Assembly: GCA_026075535.2 (NCBI GenBank)
Contig: AP026545.1
Location: forward strand, 1,736,001-1,800,000
Length of the DNA stretch: 64,000 nucleotides
Direction: 5' to 3'
From: Tricholoma matsutake
Lineage: Eukaryota > Basidiomycota > Agaricomycetes > Agaricales > Tricholomataceae
Position numbers and translations under genes: made by a program. Shown piece after piece: positions 21,449 through 32,473 of this stretch. The notes under the pieces are model-generated. The model did no database searches. It worked only from the letters and a program-made list of their open reading frames with translations, and had not been told where the DNA came from. Within the stretch, counting starts at the first letter, position 1; each line of letters starts with the position of its first letter.

Positions 21449-21955
21449 TAGAAAAGAGTGTTCTGATTAGAGGCGAAAGGATATAGAAGAAGACCCTTAC
21501 CCAGGAGAGAGAGTCGCAGAGATACCCTGAAACAGAGAATGTCTCTGAACTATGTCTCTTCCTAGGAATGGGGGTCTGAGCACATGACGTGTGCAAGAAG
21601 AGTCCAGCGAGACTCATATCACACGTGGTGCAGCAGTTCAGCATGAATGTTACCCAACATAGTAGAGAGTGTGCACATGGGCAATACCTCAAGGCCACAA
21701 ATAAAATCAAAATGGACCCTTCAGGCTGACCCTTTGGGTCACCAAAGGCACCGTTTTCACCTATTCCACATACTCCCATCCCTGAGAAACTGTCTATACC
21801 CTTGCACATTGGAGCCTGGTAATTAGGCATTGGCACAGGTTGGGGTAACCCATGCAGGTCACAGCTATGGGCATCTCTGGGTATGGGTATGGGTCACACT
21901 TTTGTCACCCGTGACCTGCACTTAACCCGCCTTCTGTATGAGTATGTTTTTGGTT
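21449..21955. other. Non-coding flank with a GGTATGGGT-rich patch
   Basis: No supported gene. 21830-21930 contains GGGTATGGGTATGGGTCAC and inverse CCCGTGACCTGC motifs resembling the TA-flanked element, but no ends are recognisable. Confidence 0.4.
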
Positions 21956-22535
21956 GCTCTAGATCTTAAGTGAGTCCTGGTCTGTTTTATATGATATTAG
22001 GCTTATTATGACTCTATTTAGATGTTGTTTGAAGGTCCTGATTAGACAAGAGGCCAGCACCTACTTGTTCTTTTGCAACAACCACATCTTTGTCAGTAGG
22101 GGCTTGATATGAGTACTTGAGATCTTAGTAAGTTCTCATCTGTCTGCTATGATCTTAGGCTTATTCTGACTCTGTTTAGGTGTCGTTTGAAGGTCCCACT
22201 TAGACGAGAGGCCAGCGCTTACTCATTCTTTTGCAACAACTACATCTTTGTCAGTAGGGGCTTGATATGAGTACTTGAGATCTTAGTAAGTTCTCATCTG
22301 TCTGCTATGATCTTAGGCTTATTCTGACTCTGTTTAGGTGTCGTTTGAAGGTCCCACTTAGACGAGGGGCCAGCGCTTACTCATTCTTTTGCAACAACCA
22401 CATCTTTGTTAGTAGGGGCTTGATATGAGGTACTTGAGATCTTAGTAAGTTCTCATCTGTTTGATCTGATCTTAGGCTTGTTCTGACTCTATTCAGGTGT
22501 TGTTTGAAGGTCCCAATTAGACGAGAGGCCAGCAT
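21956..22535. repeat. 158-bp tandem repeats (about 3.6 copies)
   Basis: Units begin GATCTTAGTAAGTTCTCATC at 22121, 22279 and about 22438, with a more diverged first copy at 21961. Each contains TTTGCAACAACTACATCTTTG and GTCAGTAGGGGCTTGATATG. No coding frame is conserved across units. Confidence 0.8.
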
Positions 22536-22693
22536 AGGTTAGACATTGCATAGTGGTAGAGTAGAATACAGTAGTGTATCATTAGTGTATCATGTAATGT
22601 CATATAATCTACTTTTAGATTGTTATAAAATTGATTTAAAAATTATGTTGACGTTGTTGAAATGCTCAGAGGTGCAATTACAGTATAATATCA

Positions 22694-23185
22694 TATGGCA
22701 CAGGACATCACAGGGCATCATAGGGTACTCCAGGGCACTTGATGGGTCCTGGGAAATAGCCTTTAACCCTGGGAAAGCTTGTGTCAAAAAGTGGTTTTCC
22801 TGATGTCCCACCTTTCTTGTCAAATTTCTTCATTGTGCGCAGCTGACCTTCCATGAAAATCTCATCTCCCATTCTATCAGAACTTCCCCATGCTACCAAA
22901 AAACCCCACAAGAAAGACTTGGCACCAAATGCTGCTTTCAAATCCTCCCCAAGATCCTGTCTTTGCCATGAAAATAATGTGTTCTACAGTATATTAGTCC
23001 CACTGTCATCCTAATAGTATTTTACTTACAAGTGCCCATTTTTGTTCCCTCATGATGGCCTTGATGTTTCATGTTTGAAGGTCGTTTCGAATGGCCTGCT
23101 TGATCTGGCTGATGTGGCCAAGGACTTGTTGAGCTGTAATGTTCATGTTGAGATGAGTCAGGGCGGGGACAGGAATTGGGATGGG
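22694..23185 (-). pseudogene. Decayed two-exon gene, unrecognised
   Basis: The minus strand reads a Pro/Ile/Val-rich start, then NITAQQVLGHISQIKQAIRN, a TGA at a likely Arg position, and IKAIMREQKWAL. A GTAAGT...TGTAG intron (about 23032-22988) follows, then SWQRQDLGEDLKAAFGAKSF, LWGFLVAWGSSDRMGDEIFM, and a C terminus ending PGPIKCPGVPYDAL at 22706. It is divergent from the next gene, 160 bp away. The family was not recognised. Its low-complexity (PIPVP) start resembles the tract at 7.3 kb. Confidence 0.45.
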
Positions 23186-23341
23186 TGTGATGGGGTTTGA
23201 AAGTCAACAAAAGTTGGAACAATGAAAATCAACCATCCATGTGTGTAAGTGTTCATAAAGGCCAAACAAATAACATCCGATCAATATCTGATCACTAGAT
23301 TAGATGCACATTATAACCTCTGTTACATTGATCCATCCACA

Positions 23342-24026
23342 ATGAGTGACCAGCAGCAAACACAAGGCAATATTCTAGATGGCTACGTCCCTATCCGAGC
23401 CGACAATGGGCACCACTATTTAGTGCCCCACTTTATGATTCCTGCCACTCATCAGGCAATGAATGCCTATTGCCAGAGGTTGGAACTTGATGTCCATAAT
23501 GTGGATGGAGGGGTAAGCTTCATTTATTTCAAATCAGGTTGAAGTTAAGGGCTACTGCCATGTCTCTGGCCACTGCTGTGTCCTGGCTGCTCCAATTTCT
23601 CTATCCACTCCTGTGTCTTGTCTATCCCAACTGACATTATAATCAATTTGCAGTCTGGCAACATGACTGTGCCGCCATACTACCTGGTGGCCTGCAACCA
23701 GCCCACCCTACCTGCAGATCCAGTAAGTGTCATCCTCATTTGTGTTTCTACATTAGTTCATCCTGTTGCAGGACTTGACAGACAGGGAGTCATGCTGAAG
23801 TGAAGGCCCTTTGAGACCAGCTTGGCACATCATACAAGGATGCCAGTCACTGTCTGTACATGGCCGAGGTGGAGAAGCTTGAACAACAAGATATAATATT
23901 GAAAACATATGCCATTTTGAAGGAAAGGGTTGAGAATAAGTTGAAATCATTCAAAAGGAGGTTCTCAGAAATTATGCTGTCATCCCACTCAGATGCTATG
24001 GCTGATCCCCCTGCTGATTCCCAGTG
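23342..24026 (+). pseudogene. Decayed three-exon gene, repeat-associated family
   Basis: Exon 1 (23342-23511) encodes MSDQQQTQGNILDGYVPIRA then DNGHHYLVPHFMIPATHQAM. Intron 23512-23653; exon 2 (23654-23722) SGNMTVPPYYLVACNQPT; intron 23723-23772; exon 3 (23773-24026) ending at TGA. Exon 3 is out of frame by one base at its start. It carries a TGA before DQLGTSYKDASHCLYMAEVE, where the family pattern expects Arg. The C terminus is a coiled coil (EKLEQQDIILKTYAILKERV). I believe this is a multicopy family near mobile DNA in mushrooms; function unknown. Confidence 0.5.
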
Positions 24027-24148
24027 ATGTGGAAGGGTAATTAATACCTTACTCATTATATATACATCTATGTAGCTTTTGTCTGTATTCTGTTCTTAAT
24101 GCACATCATTGTAGTAATATCATTGTTTTTGTGGTCCTGTCAAGCTTA

Positions 24149-24285
24149 GGGCATGGCACGGGTAACCCTCGGGTATATTTCCTCATACCCTGACCTGTAC
24201 CCATGAACACCGTACCTGCACAGGTATGGGTACGGTATTACCGTGGGTTTCCATGGGTTACCCATGGTTATTTGTGGGTTTCAAG
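24149..24285. mobile_element. Half copy of the TA-flanked inverted-repeat element
   Basis: It starts after TA with GGGCATGGCACGGGTAACCC and matches, inverted, the right part of the element at 1760-2336 (to about 2210). The other end is missing. Confidence 0.6.
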
Positions 24286-24319
24286 AAGAATACTTATTTT
24301 AATAACTTATTACACTAAA

Positions 24320-24610
24320 CTAAGTTAATAGAAACCCCCTCACTCACATTTGGAGCAAGGGAGGGAGTGGTGGACCTATTCTAATAAATAAATTACATTA
24401 AATTAATATAAAAAACCCCCCTCCACATCTCGAGTGAGGGAGGGGGTGGTGGTGCCTGTAGTCAATGAAAACAAAACAAAAACCCCCCCCCTCTCGCATT
24501 TGGAGCAAGGGAGGGGGGTGGTGCCTGTAGTCGCCGAGAACAGAATGAGTAACCCCCCTGCTCGCATTTGCAGCGAGAGAGGGGGGGGTGCTGCCTGTAG
24601 TCATCGATCC
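24320..24610. repeat. C-run/G-run hairpin array
   Basis: Four units of about 60-75 bp. Each has a C-run, a core like CTCGCATTTGGAGCAAG and a G-run, so each can fold as a hairpin. On the minus strand each hairpin is followed by GTTTTT... and a CTACAG or TTATTAG, giving short intron-like spacers. A similar hairpin series lies at 49960-50185. The A2 insertion lies 55 bp away. Confidence 0.55.
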
Positions 24611-24664
24611 CCATTTCCACCCCATGAGCAGTTGCTCATGGTGGCAGTTGGGTCCTCAGGTCCT

Positions 24665-25282
24665 TGTTACAATTTTCCTTGTAACTCATGGAACCCGACT
24701 GACCCGATGTACCCGACGATCCTCTCTAGACAGGAGGCACCCCTGATTCATGCTTAGAACATGCCCTTGACACCAGACACACACACGATGCATGCCAACA
24801 ACATGCATTTGATTCCCTTCCCATGGAAGGCACCCTTGATGCATGGTGACTCCATGCACCCGAACCCATTCCCACACATGCTGTAATATGACAGCCCCTT
24901 GACATGAGGTCCATGACATCAGACGCCTCATGCTAGGCATGAGGCTTATTGTTTCTATTCTTACCTGATACACATCTACCTTTCTGATTGGATGATAAGG
25001 ACCTTCCTACTAGTATAAATACTGCGACTTGTAGTAGGGATGTCCTTAGTTTAGATCTAGGCAATCTACTGCCTTAACTTGCAACTCGTAAACTTACTCA
25101 AAACCACTAAGGAAGCCCCTTAGTGCGTGAACCTGAACGACTCTACGCAGAAGCCCTGCTAGAGTGCACTACCTATCTTACGTCGGATGCTCCGAGTAAG
25201 ACTAGTGCCAAACAACTCGTCGAGGAAGCACCTCGTCGAATGACATCGACTAGATTGAGTGGTTGAGGCTTCACCCTTAACA
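24665..25282 (+). repeat. 5' LTR of A2 (internally deleted)
   Basis: 618 bp, about 150 bp shorter than its 3' partner because one set of the U3 palindromes (around the ACATGCTG...CAGCATGT hairpin) is absent. TATA-like AGTATAAATA and TAGTTTAGATCT are retained. Confidence 0.88.
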
Positions 25283-25284
25283 TA

Positions 25285-25296
25285 AGATCTAAACTA
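25285..25296 (+). promoter_or_regulatory. Self-priming primer binding site of A2
   Basis: AGATCTAAACTA, identical to A1, 2 nt after the LTR. It is complementary to TAGTTTAGATCT inside the A2 5' LTR. Confidence 0.7.
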
Positions 25297-25549
25297 TCTG
25301 CTAGCCCACCTACCTAGGTGTAGGCAATATGTCTCGATACACACCACAGAGACCTGGGTCTAGACAAACCCCAGACTGACCACCAAGAGAAGCAGAACCA
25401 TAGCCAGGTTCATCTTGGTACTGATACAATGGAAGACTAGTCCATTACTCGACCCCAGCACAGCATTGGTTCTACATATCAACCGACAGACAAAGAGGAG
25501 ATTTCCTCACTGACAAAGACTTCAAACAACCACACACACCCCCACCCAA

Positions 25550-26691
25550 TGATGATACTTGACCAGGAAACCCAAACAAAACCCACAATAAGGGCTCAAA
25601 TAGTATAACGCTAGTTAGAGGAAGGTTGCAAGGTGGTACTAAGTATCACCGCTGTAAACCAGGGGTATGAAAACGACTCTAAAGGGTGTGCAATGAGGTG
25701 CAATGAGGTGCAATGAGGTGTGATGAGGTGCAATAAGGTGCGATGAGGTTCTAAGAGGCTTGAAAGTATTTGAAGTGCTGTGATGATGTTTGAGAGAAGT
25801 TCGATAATAATCGAGGGCATACAAAGTGCTGCAATAATGTTTGAGGGAAATTTAATGAAGTTCAACGAGTATTCAAAGAGGTGCGATGAAGTGCAAAGAA
25901 GTGCGATGAAGTTTGAAGGTCTTTATAGAAGACAAAGATGCCTTTGACGGTGACTGAGGATAGACTATGAGGATGTAGAAAGGGGTCTAGAGAGGATAGA
26001 CAATATGCAATAGTTTTGTGAAGCTAGTACGAGGAGTTTGAGGAAATTCGGTGTAAAACACTGAATTTCGAGACTAAGTCAAGATGCTTGGACTCAAGAG
26101 AATAGCTCTTAAATCAGATGATTGATGTGAGAGGACAATGTATTTTTTTTTCTTCTAAGTAGCTAGTACAAGGCTATATATGTTTGGGAGAAGTGATACT
26201 AAAAAGGAAATAAAACATGAGGAATACATGAGGCAAGATATAAAACAATAGAGAATCTTTGCAAATCATAGAATAAATGAAAGACAATAAGAAGGGAAAC
26301 ATCTAGAGACATGATTTATCACTGGTATTGATCTAATATATCATCAAGGTGTCAAAGCGCCACAATTGCATCCTAGAATCCCATTGTTGTATCTCCTCGT
26401 GTCCAGTGGTGCTTGATATGCGACGCACTAACTCTTACAAGGTGTGCTGCATGTATCCCAAGGGCGGTGTGATTGGTGTATGGCGGCCAAAGGCATTTGA
26501 AGTGCTGCCATATCGTTCAAAGTTGTTTGAAGTCATTCAAAGTTGTTTGAGATCGTTCAAAGTTGTTCGAAGTCAATCGAAATAGTTTTGGAGCGGTGTC
26601 GCGGGGTTCATAGGGGTTGGGAGCATGCGTTTTGATGTTTTGATGCCTCTGGAGATGGTCCCAGAGTTTAGAGCGCACAGTGGACCTATCA
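25550..26691 (-). repeat. 3' LTR of element B
   Basis: 1142 bp. It carries a local run of GTGCAATGAGGTGCAATGAG repeats at 25690-25745 that is shorter in the other LTR. The purine-rich AGTAAGGGGGAGGA on the minus strand at 26692-26705 is the likely polypurine tract. Confidence 0.85.
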
Positions 26692-26840
26692 TCCTCCCCC
26701 TTACTGAAATCCTGACTGTCCCAGTCAGCCGATTGGAGTCACATGCAAAATGTGTGATTGTGTTGAAATTGTAAACAAAACTCGAAAAACCTCTCGTTCT
26801 TCTTTGTCACCTCTCCAAACCTTCGACACTATTTTTCATC

Positions 26841-28138
26841 ATGTCTCTTCTTGCTGAACTCAACACTGAAATCCTCAAATACGCCAAATCGATGCCCAAT
26901 TGCAGTGTCGCTCAAGACCTCGACTTCGAAGTGTGGGGAAAAGGTTTTTGTGAGAAGATGGTAAGTTTCTGATTCCCATTTGATATTCAGATTCTAACGC
27001 GATATGTTCAGGTGGAATATGATGAATTGGTGGACAATTTAGGCAAGAAACGTGACTCAACCATGCAACAGGTCGTTGACGAGGTTTTCGAGCTTTTCAA
27101 ATCCATGGCTCGACGTGAATGGCTTTTGTGGGGGGGAGACTTTTTATTTGCAGATCTGAGTGAGCAGGTAGAGTGAGAGCAAAGGGAAGAGGAAGCGAGA
27201 TGGGTTCAGGAGGAGGAGGAGGCTCGCAGGGCAGAGGAAGATGCGAAGAAGGTGAAGATCGAGGCTCGGAGGGGGGCATTAGTAGATGCTCAAAATGCAG
27301 CCCTTGCTGAGTTTCATGCTAAAACTTTGTCAAAGGAAGAACTGCAGCGACAAAATGCGGAGCTCACAGCAGAGGCACAAGCAATTGAGAGGCTAGAGGC
27401 TGGAGAGGAGGACAAGGAAGAAGATTTGGGAGGATTGCTGATAATCAGGATTGGGAAGCGTAAGGTAGTGGAGATCAAGGGAGTCGAGGATGATGAAAAC
27501 AAGATTGTCAAGGACAGGGTAGAGAGCAAGCAGAGGAGGTTCGCTGAGGGCGGACTTCTTGACTTTGAAGGCCCGGTGAGTTTTCACTTTGTTTTCGAAG
27601 GGTTTTCGGGCTGCTAATCAATGTTGTAGTGCGATCGATGTGCTAAAATGATATCCCAGCTGTCGTGCGTTGTCAAGGAGGGAGCCCTGAAGTGCACGAA
27701 GTGCACTCAGGCAGCGCAGGGTTGCTACTGGCAAGGGGTCTCAAGGCAGGGACTTCACAAAGGTGAAGCGAGATGATTCGGGGTTGCGAAACCAGATTCG
27801 TGCCCAAAACCAGGTACAAAATTCATTCGATATAATCTCATAGTGTATGCTAACCTATGTTCGGATCAAAAGTACCTCGAATTCACATCGTGGGTCCTGT
27901 CGCCGACATCAAACAGGTCGCAGGCCCTTTGAAACCATTGAAGGAGAAAAAGAGGTTGTTGAAGGGAAAGGGAAAGGCCAAAGCAAAAGCATCGCATAGT
28001 TTTGAAGAGGGTGAGGATGTCAATGAGGAGATCATGACTCATCGTCGATATCTGGCAATGAGGTTGGCAGAGTTGAAGGTCAAGATGGAAGTTTTGTGCA
28101 GGGAAATAGAAGTGGTGGAAGAGATGTTGGAAGAGTAG
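26841..28138 (+). CDS. Antisense spliced gene inside element B: coiled-coil, Zn2Cys6-like
   Basis: A four-exon model on the strand opposite to B gag-pol. Exon 1, 26841-26960 (MSLLAELNTEILKYAKSMPN...); exon 2, 27012-27575; exon 3, 27630-27813; exon 4, 27873-28138. All three introns (51, 54 and 59 nt) are GT..AG, have CTAA-type branch sites and preserve phase, giving about 377 residues. Exon 2 is a charged coiled coil (EEEEARRAEEDAKKVKIEAR). Exon 3 begins CDRCAKMISQLSCVVKEGAL, then KCTKCTQAAQGCYW, a C-x2-C-x8-C-x8-C-x2-C-x6-C cluster near the Zn2Cys6 pattern. Exon 4 is basic, then acidic coiled coil. Two TGA codons (in exon 2 after SEQVE, in exon 3 after GEAR) interrupt it, so this copy is dead. 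It starts 150 bp from the LTR, possibly driven from it. The role is unknown. Confidence 0.6.
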
Positions 28139-28398
28139 TAGATTGTGTCATTCTTTCTGTTTTATAACTTGGATTTTTTTTTTCTGTGAGTCTCGAAAGG
28201 AACGATAAGAAAAGTAAGAAGGAAAAGAAAGAAGAAAAGAAAAAAAAGGAATAAGGGAAAGGCTCAGTAAATCATCATGGCCGAAAAACCCTTTTGGAGT
28301 TTGCGCGACCATGCTAGAGTGTGATATCGCGACTTGTATTGTACACTAAAAGAAATCGAGGTCATAGGAAAGTGATTGTGAACAAAGAAAGGGGGTAA

Positions 28399-29996
28399 TT
28401 ATTTCAGGAATATCTTCATCAATGTTTGATGTGTTTTGAAGTTTTTTGAGTCTTTTGTAGCCGATATTGAGGAAGTTTGGTGGTAGGGGAATTGCTTTTC
28501 ATGCAAAATAGGGAAGGAGTCGGAAGGCTGTGACTGGTCAATGAAATACTGATCCATTGAGTTCACAGATGATGTAAGCTCCTCCATAGTTTCAATCAAT
28601 GATGATCAGCGGGCCTAAATATTGAGGTCGCATCTTGCAATTCAGGGATTTCTCGATTTGCGTGTTGCACAGTAGGACTAGGTCGCCTTTTTCGAAGTTG
28701 TAGTCATGCATTGTTCATTTGTGAACGACTTCGAAATGTTTTGCGGCTTTGAGTTGAGCAGTATAGACTTTCGAATAGCTATTTCAAGGTCGGCTGAGCG
28801 TTTCTGTAGGGCGATTGCTCTTCAAGTGATGAGATTGGTTGTCGATAAGATAGAATCGGGCGGGGGTTGCAAGTATGTCGCTTTGGAAATGTCAAGCAGG
28901 ATTAGGGGGTGTGATCCTGTAATTGCAAAGTAAGGAGAGCAACCCATGCGTCTACGAACTGTAACTCATTCTGCCCAGAACACTGAGTGTGCTCCAGCCA
29001 ACCATTTGCTCTGATCTCCATCAACTGCTTTGAATAACGATTGTTGAATATCGAAATGAGCTCGTTCAATGATTCCATTGGCACGAGAGTTGTAGCTGCT
29101 AATTCGAATGTGGTTAATATGATATCATTTCGAAAGGTACTCCAATGCTGCAATGAATGCTGATCTGTTATCACTCATGATTTCGTATAGTGAACCCCAT
29201 CTACAAATGATGTCTTCGAAGATCCAGTCCCCGAGGGTCATTGCATTTTCTCATCGAAGGTTTCGCCACTCGGGATAAGTCGTTAGTGAACAGCAGCCTT
29301 GTACGATATACTTGAGGGAGGCATTTGCATGGTATCGATGTAAACTTTGCCAAATAAAGGTGTGGGTGTGGCGATGGTAGGTGGAATAAGGAGATTTTGA
29401 GTTTGTCGTACCTGGCATAGGTGGCAAGTGCAAATATACCATGCGATGTCTGCTTTCATGTTAGGCCACCAAAATCGTAGGGAAATAACAGCTTTCATCG
29501 CGAAGACCATTTTGTGTCCGATATCGTCATGAGCTGCACGAATGACTTTGAGACGACATTCGGAAATTGGAACAATTTTGTGAGCTCCATGCGAGTCTTT
29601 CCTCCAAAGTTTGCCGCAATCTAAGAAGAAATTGGTGCAATATCGGACGAAGGTAGCGTATTCAGAATCTGATAAATCTGGAGGTTGTACCAAATCCTCT
29701 AACCATTTTCGAATGTGAATTAATCTTTCATCTTCCCTTTTCGCATTGTTTGTTCGTGGGACATCATCGTAGGTCGGATCCTCCCCCTTAGTCGAAACTC
29801 GATAGGAAGTGAAAGGTCGAGTTGTAACGGGATTGATTTGGTGTACAAAACCATGAAGACGGTCGATCCAGTCTCCGAAATTGTTTTTGTTATCGAGCTG
29901 ATCATCTTCATCTTGTGGAGGACATCTCAAAAGTCCATCTGGACCATGATGTGTACCTGTGACATGAACCAACGTGAAATGAAAATTAAGGATCAA
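28399..29996 (-). pseudogene. Integrase of element B
   Basis: The minus strand starts at FHFTLVHVTGTHHGPDGLLR after RNase H. The N-terminal HHCC finger reads HDDIGH ... CTCHLCQ. The core has KVYIDTMQMP (first Asp), IMSDNRSAF-like (second Asp) and IERAHFD-like (Glu) motifs spread over two frames. TGA stops occur before ENAMTLGDW and elsewhere. The C-terminal part ends near 28399 (SVNSMDQYFIDQSQPSDSFP). No chromodomain is seen, unlike A and E. Confidence 0.7.
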
Positions 29997-30512
29997 GATG
30001 ATCCATCAATTTATGCTAGCGCTAGGTGCGATATCAGGGTTTGAGAGCATGCCTTTGATATACCTTGCATCCACTTTGATGATGAGGTTCCGGACCCCTA
30101 TTAGGTACAATTGAAGTGGTCCAAGAGCACAATATAGACCATAGAGTTCGAGTTTCACTTGCAAAAACTGGGATTCACGATTGTTAAGCGTGATTGATCT
30201 GAATTGACTGTAATATCGCTTTCGAAGGTTGTTGGGATCGCATTGCATGAGAAAGAAGCCAATAGCAATGTATGAGGTATCGACAGATAGGATAACTGGG
30301 GTGTCAGATGAATAGTCGATAGCGCAAATTGCTGGGGAATTGATCAATGCTTGCTTCAGGTCTTCCTGTGCTGCAATTTGTTTTGGTCCAAAATCAAAAG
30401 GGACATCTTTTCGCGTAAGGTGTATTAGAGCTGTAGCATGTTGAGTGAAGTTCCAAATAAAGATACAACAAACTCCAATGGTTCCTAGAAATGCCTTGAC
30501 TTCGGTAAGACT
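29997..30512 (-). pseudogene. RNase H region of element B
   Basis: AICAIDYSSDTPVILSVDTS and IGFFLMQCDPNNLRKRYYSQ, with later Glu and Asp positions, form an RNase H fold typical of Gypsy pol, between RT and integrase. The frame is open from 30347 to 30006. Confidence 0.65.
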
Positions 30513-31711
30513 TCAACAAGGCCCCCACTTGCTAACTGCTGCGATGTGAGTGGGATCGGCCATACGACCTTTGATATTGCATCGATGACCTAGAATGATT
30601 ATTTTGGAAACGCAAAGGTAAGGTCTCGGACCCGAAAAGGTTCCTCCACAATACTTCATGCATTGGACTATACGATTTAGATTCCCAAAATGTTCCCAAA
30701 CGAAGTGTCGAATGCCTGGATTATCGGTGATCATCTTGTAAGATCCTCTGATAGTTCAATATTCTGATTTTGGACCCTTAACTGGTGTGTCATCGATGTA
30801 AGGGATGGTGATATGAGGGATTTCGGGTTGTAGGATAAATGTTATGTCATCGTGTAAGATTGGGACTGAGTTCGTCCAACCCATCAGTAGAGTGATGATT
30901 CAAAGCACTCCGAAAGGCATTTGAAACGTTGTTAGATCTCGAGATGATTCTGCAACTTTCCTTTCGTCGAATGCAACATATAAGTCCAACATTCCACTGC
31001 ACATGCATCCACCAAATTGTTCAGCTAGATGCTCTGGGATTGGGACGATGCCAGAGTGCTGTACCATTACTCAATTAAGAGGCTTGAGACTGTGAACGAT
31101 TTGAAGTGATTTTGCGTCTTTCTTCACAACGCAAAACCATTGCGACCAATATGATGAGTTCGATGACTTGTATACTCCTGCTTCTATGTTCTTCTTTAGC
31201 ATCCTGCAGATCTGTTTGTACAGACCAGGGGGTATAGGGATATTACATTCAATCCATGGAGTGTGAGGAATAACAGGGAATTCTATAGGAGGAAAGAAGT
31301 CAGGGCGGAAGCTTCTTCGTTCTTGTTCGGTCCATGCAAAACCCATTTCGTGATTTCAAATAAAATCGTGCATAAGCTTTCATTCTTCTGGCCATAGAAA
31401 ATTGCTGGAATGGTTTTTGTCAATAATAGCTTTGCATTCGAGTGTATATTGGGTAGAAGGGACGAACAATGGGGGTTGAGGATTGAGTTTTTGCATTTGC
31501 TCGAGCAGGTCGCCAGTGATTGTTCAAATGATGCAAAATTGATTGGGTAGTTCAGTAATAACTGGCTGAACTTTCTGTGTGACTGGTTTGTATTTCTTCT
31601 TCGATGCTGCAAAGGTTGGGTATATAGAGTTGGTTGATGAGACATGGGGAGGGGACATGATAGTGGAGTCATGCATAGAGGTGGCCATTGGGCCCGATAA
31701 AGACGTTGCAT
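30513..31711 (-). pseudogene. Reverse transcriptase of element B
   Basis: PGLYKQICRMLKKNIEAGVY, SSYWSQWFCVVKKDAKSLQI and a YIDD active site (IPHITIPYIDDTPVKG) identify the RT fingers and palm. The thumb region VWEHFGNLNRIVQCMKYCGG follows. A TGA falls after HSLKPLN and others nearby. YIDD is intact, so inactivity comes from stops rather than active-site loss. Confidence 0.7.
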
Positions 31712-32473
31712 ACTGGCGACTAGCCATTAAATATAAATTTGCAAGGATCGAAGAAAAGGAAATAGGGTTCAAAGAGTTTGAGGAGTCAATATTGGGAATA
31801 ATCACAGTGTACTCGATAGTTATAGAGGAATTAGAATGGTCAAAAGAAATAATGAGGGCACACTGGTTATTCTCCGAGATTTTATCCTCTAGTTGTGAAA
31901 ATCCTCGCGAACTACTCTCCTTTGTCAATTAGATTGGGGAATAGCACAGGATTGTGTCAAGTTCAGATCGAATATAGTTATTGTCTGTGCTTCGTTTCGA
32001 TAATTCTTGACCGTACTCTCTGTGAGAATGTCAAATGGTCATCCAAGCAGAATATCGTATGCTGGATTGCAGATGATGTGTATCTGCATATAGAGAGTGA
32101 TGCTACCGACTTCGCAAGGTATGTTCCATGCCAAACCTAGACTCTGGTCAATACCACCATTAGCTGATTGCAGAGGGATGTGTATCGAAGGATCATATGT
32201 GAGACCAAGTTCATGACAGACTTCTTCCGACATCACGATGATTGATGAACCTGGGTCGACTACACTTTCGACTGGATTTCTTCCATTGACGTTCATAATA
32301 ACCAATCTAATAGAATGCGATTCCTTTGCTGCGATAAAAGGTTCGGGTATTTCTCCAGGGCGAAGACTGCTAATATAGGTTTTGTAAGGGTCATCAATTA
32401 TGAATATGTCATCGTGAAGGAGATTTGTAGAGTTATTTCCTTTGGGTTGTTGGATACAATGCGCAGTGACCTG
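31712..32473 (-). pseudogene. Protease region of element B
   Basis: NPVESVVDPGSSIIVMSEEV is a retropepsin-like active site (DPGSS in place of DTG/DSG), followed by the flap-end motif YDILLG at 32039. Variable linker sequence follows to RT. The upstream end is cut by the hAT-like element at 32474. Confidence 0.65.

Noticed and set aside
26692..28380. Continuation of element B pol into the antisense-gene interval
   Set aside because: No minus-strand frame continues after integrase; the plus-strand exons with phase-matched introns explain the interval better.
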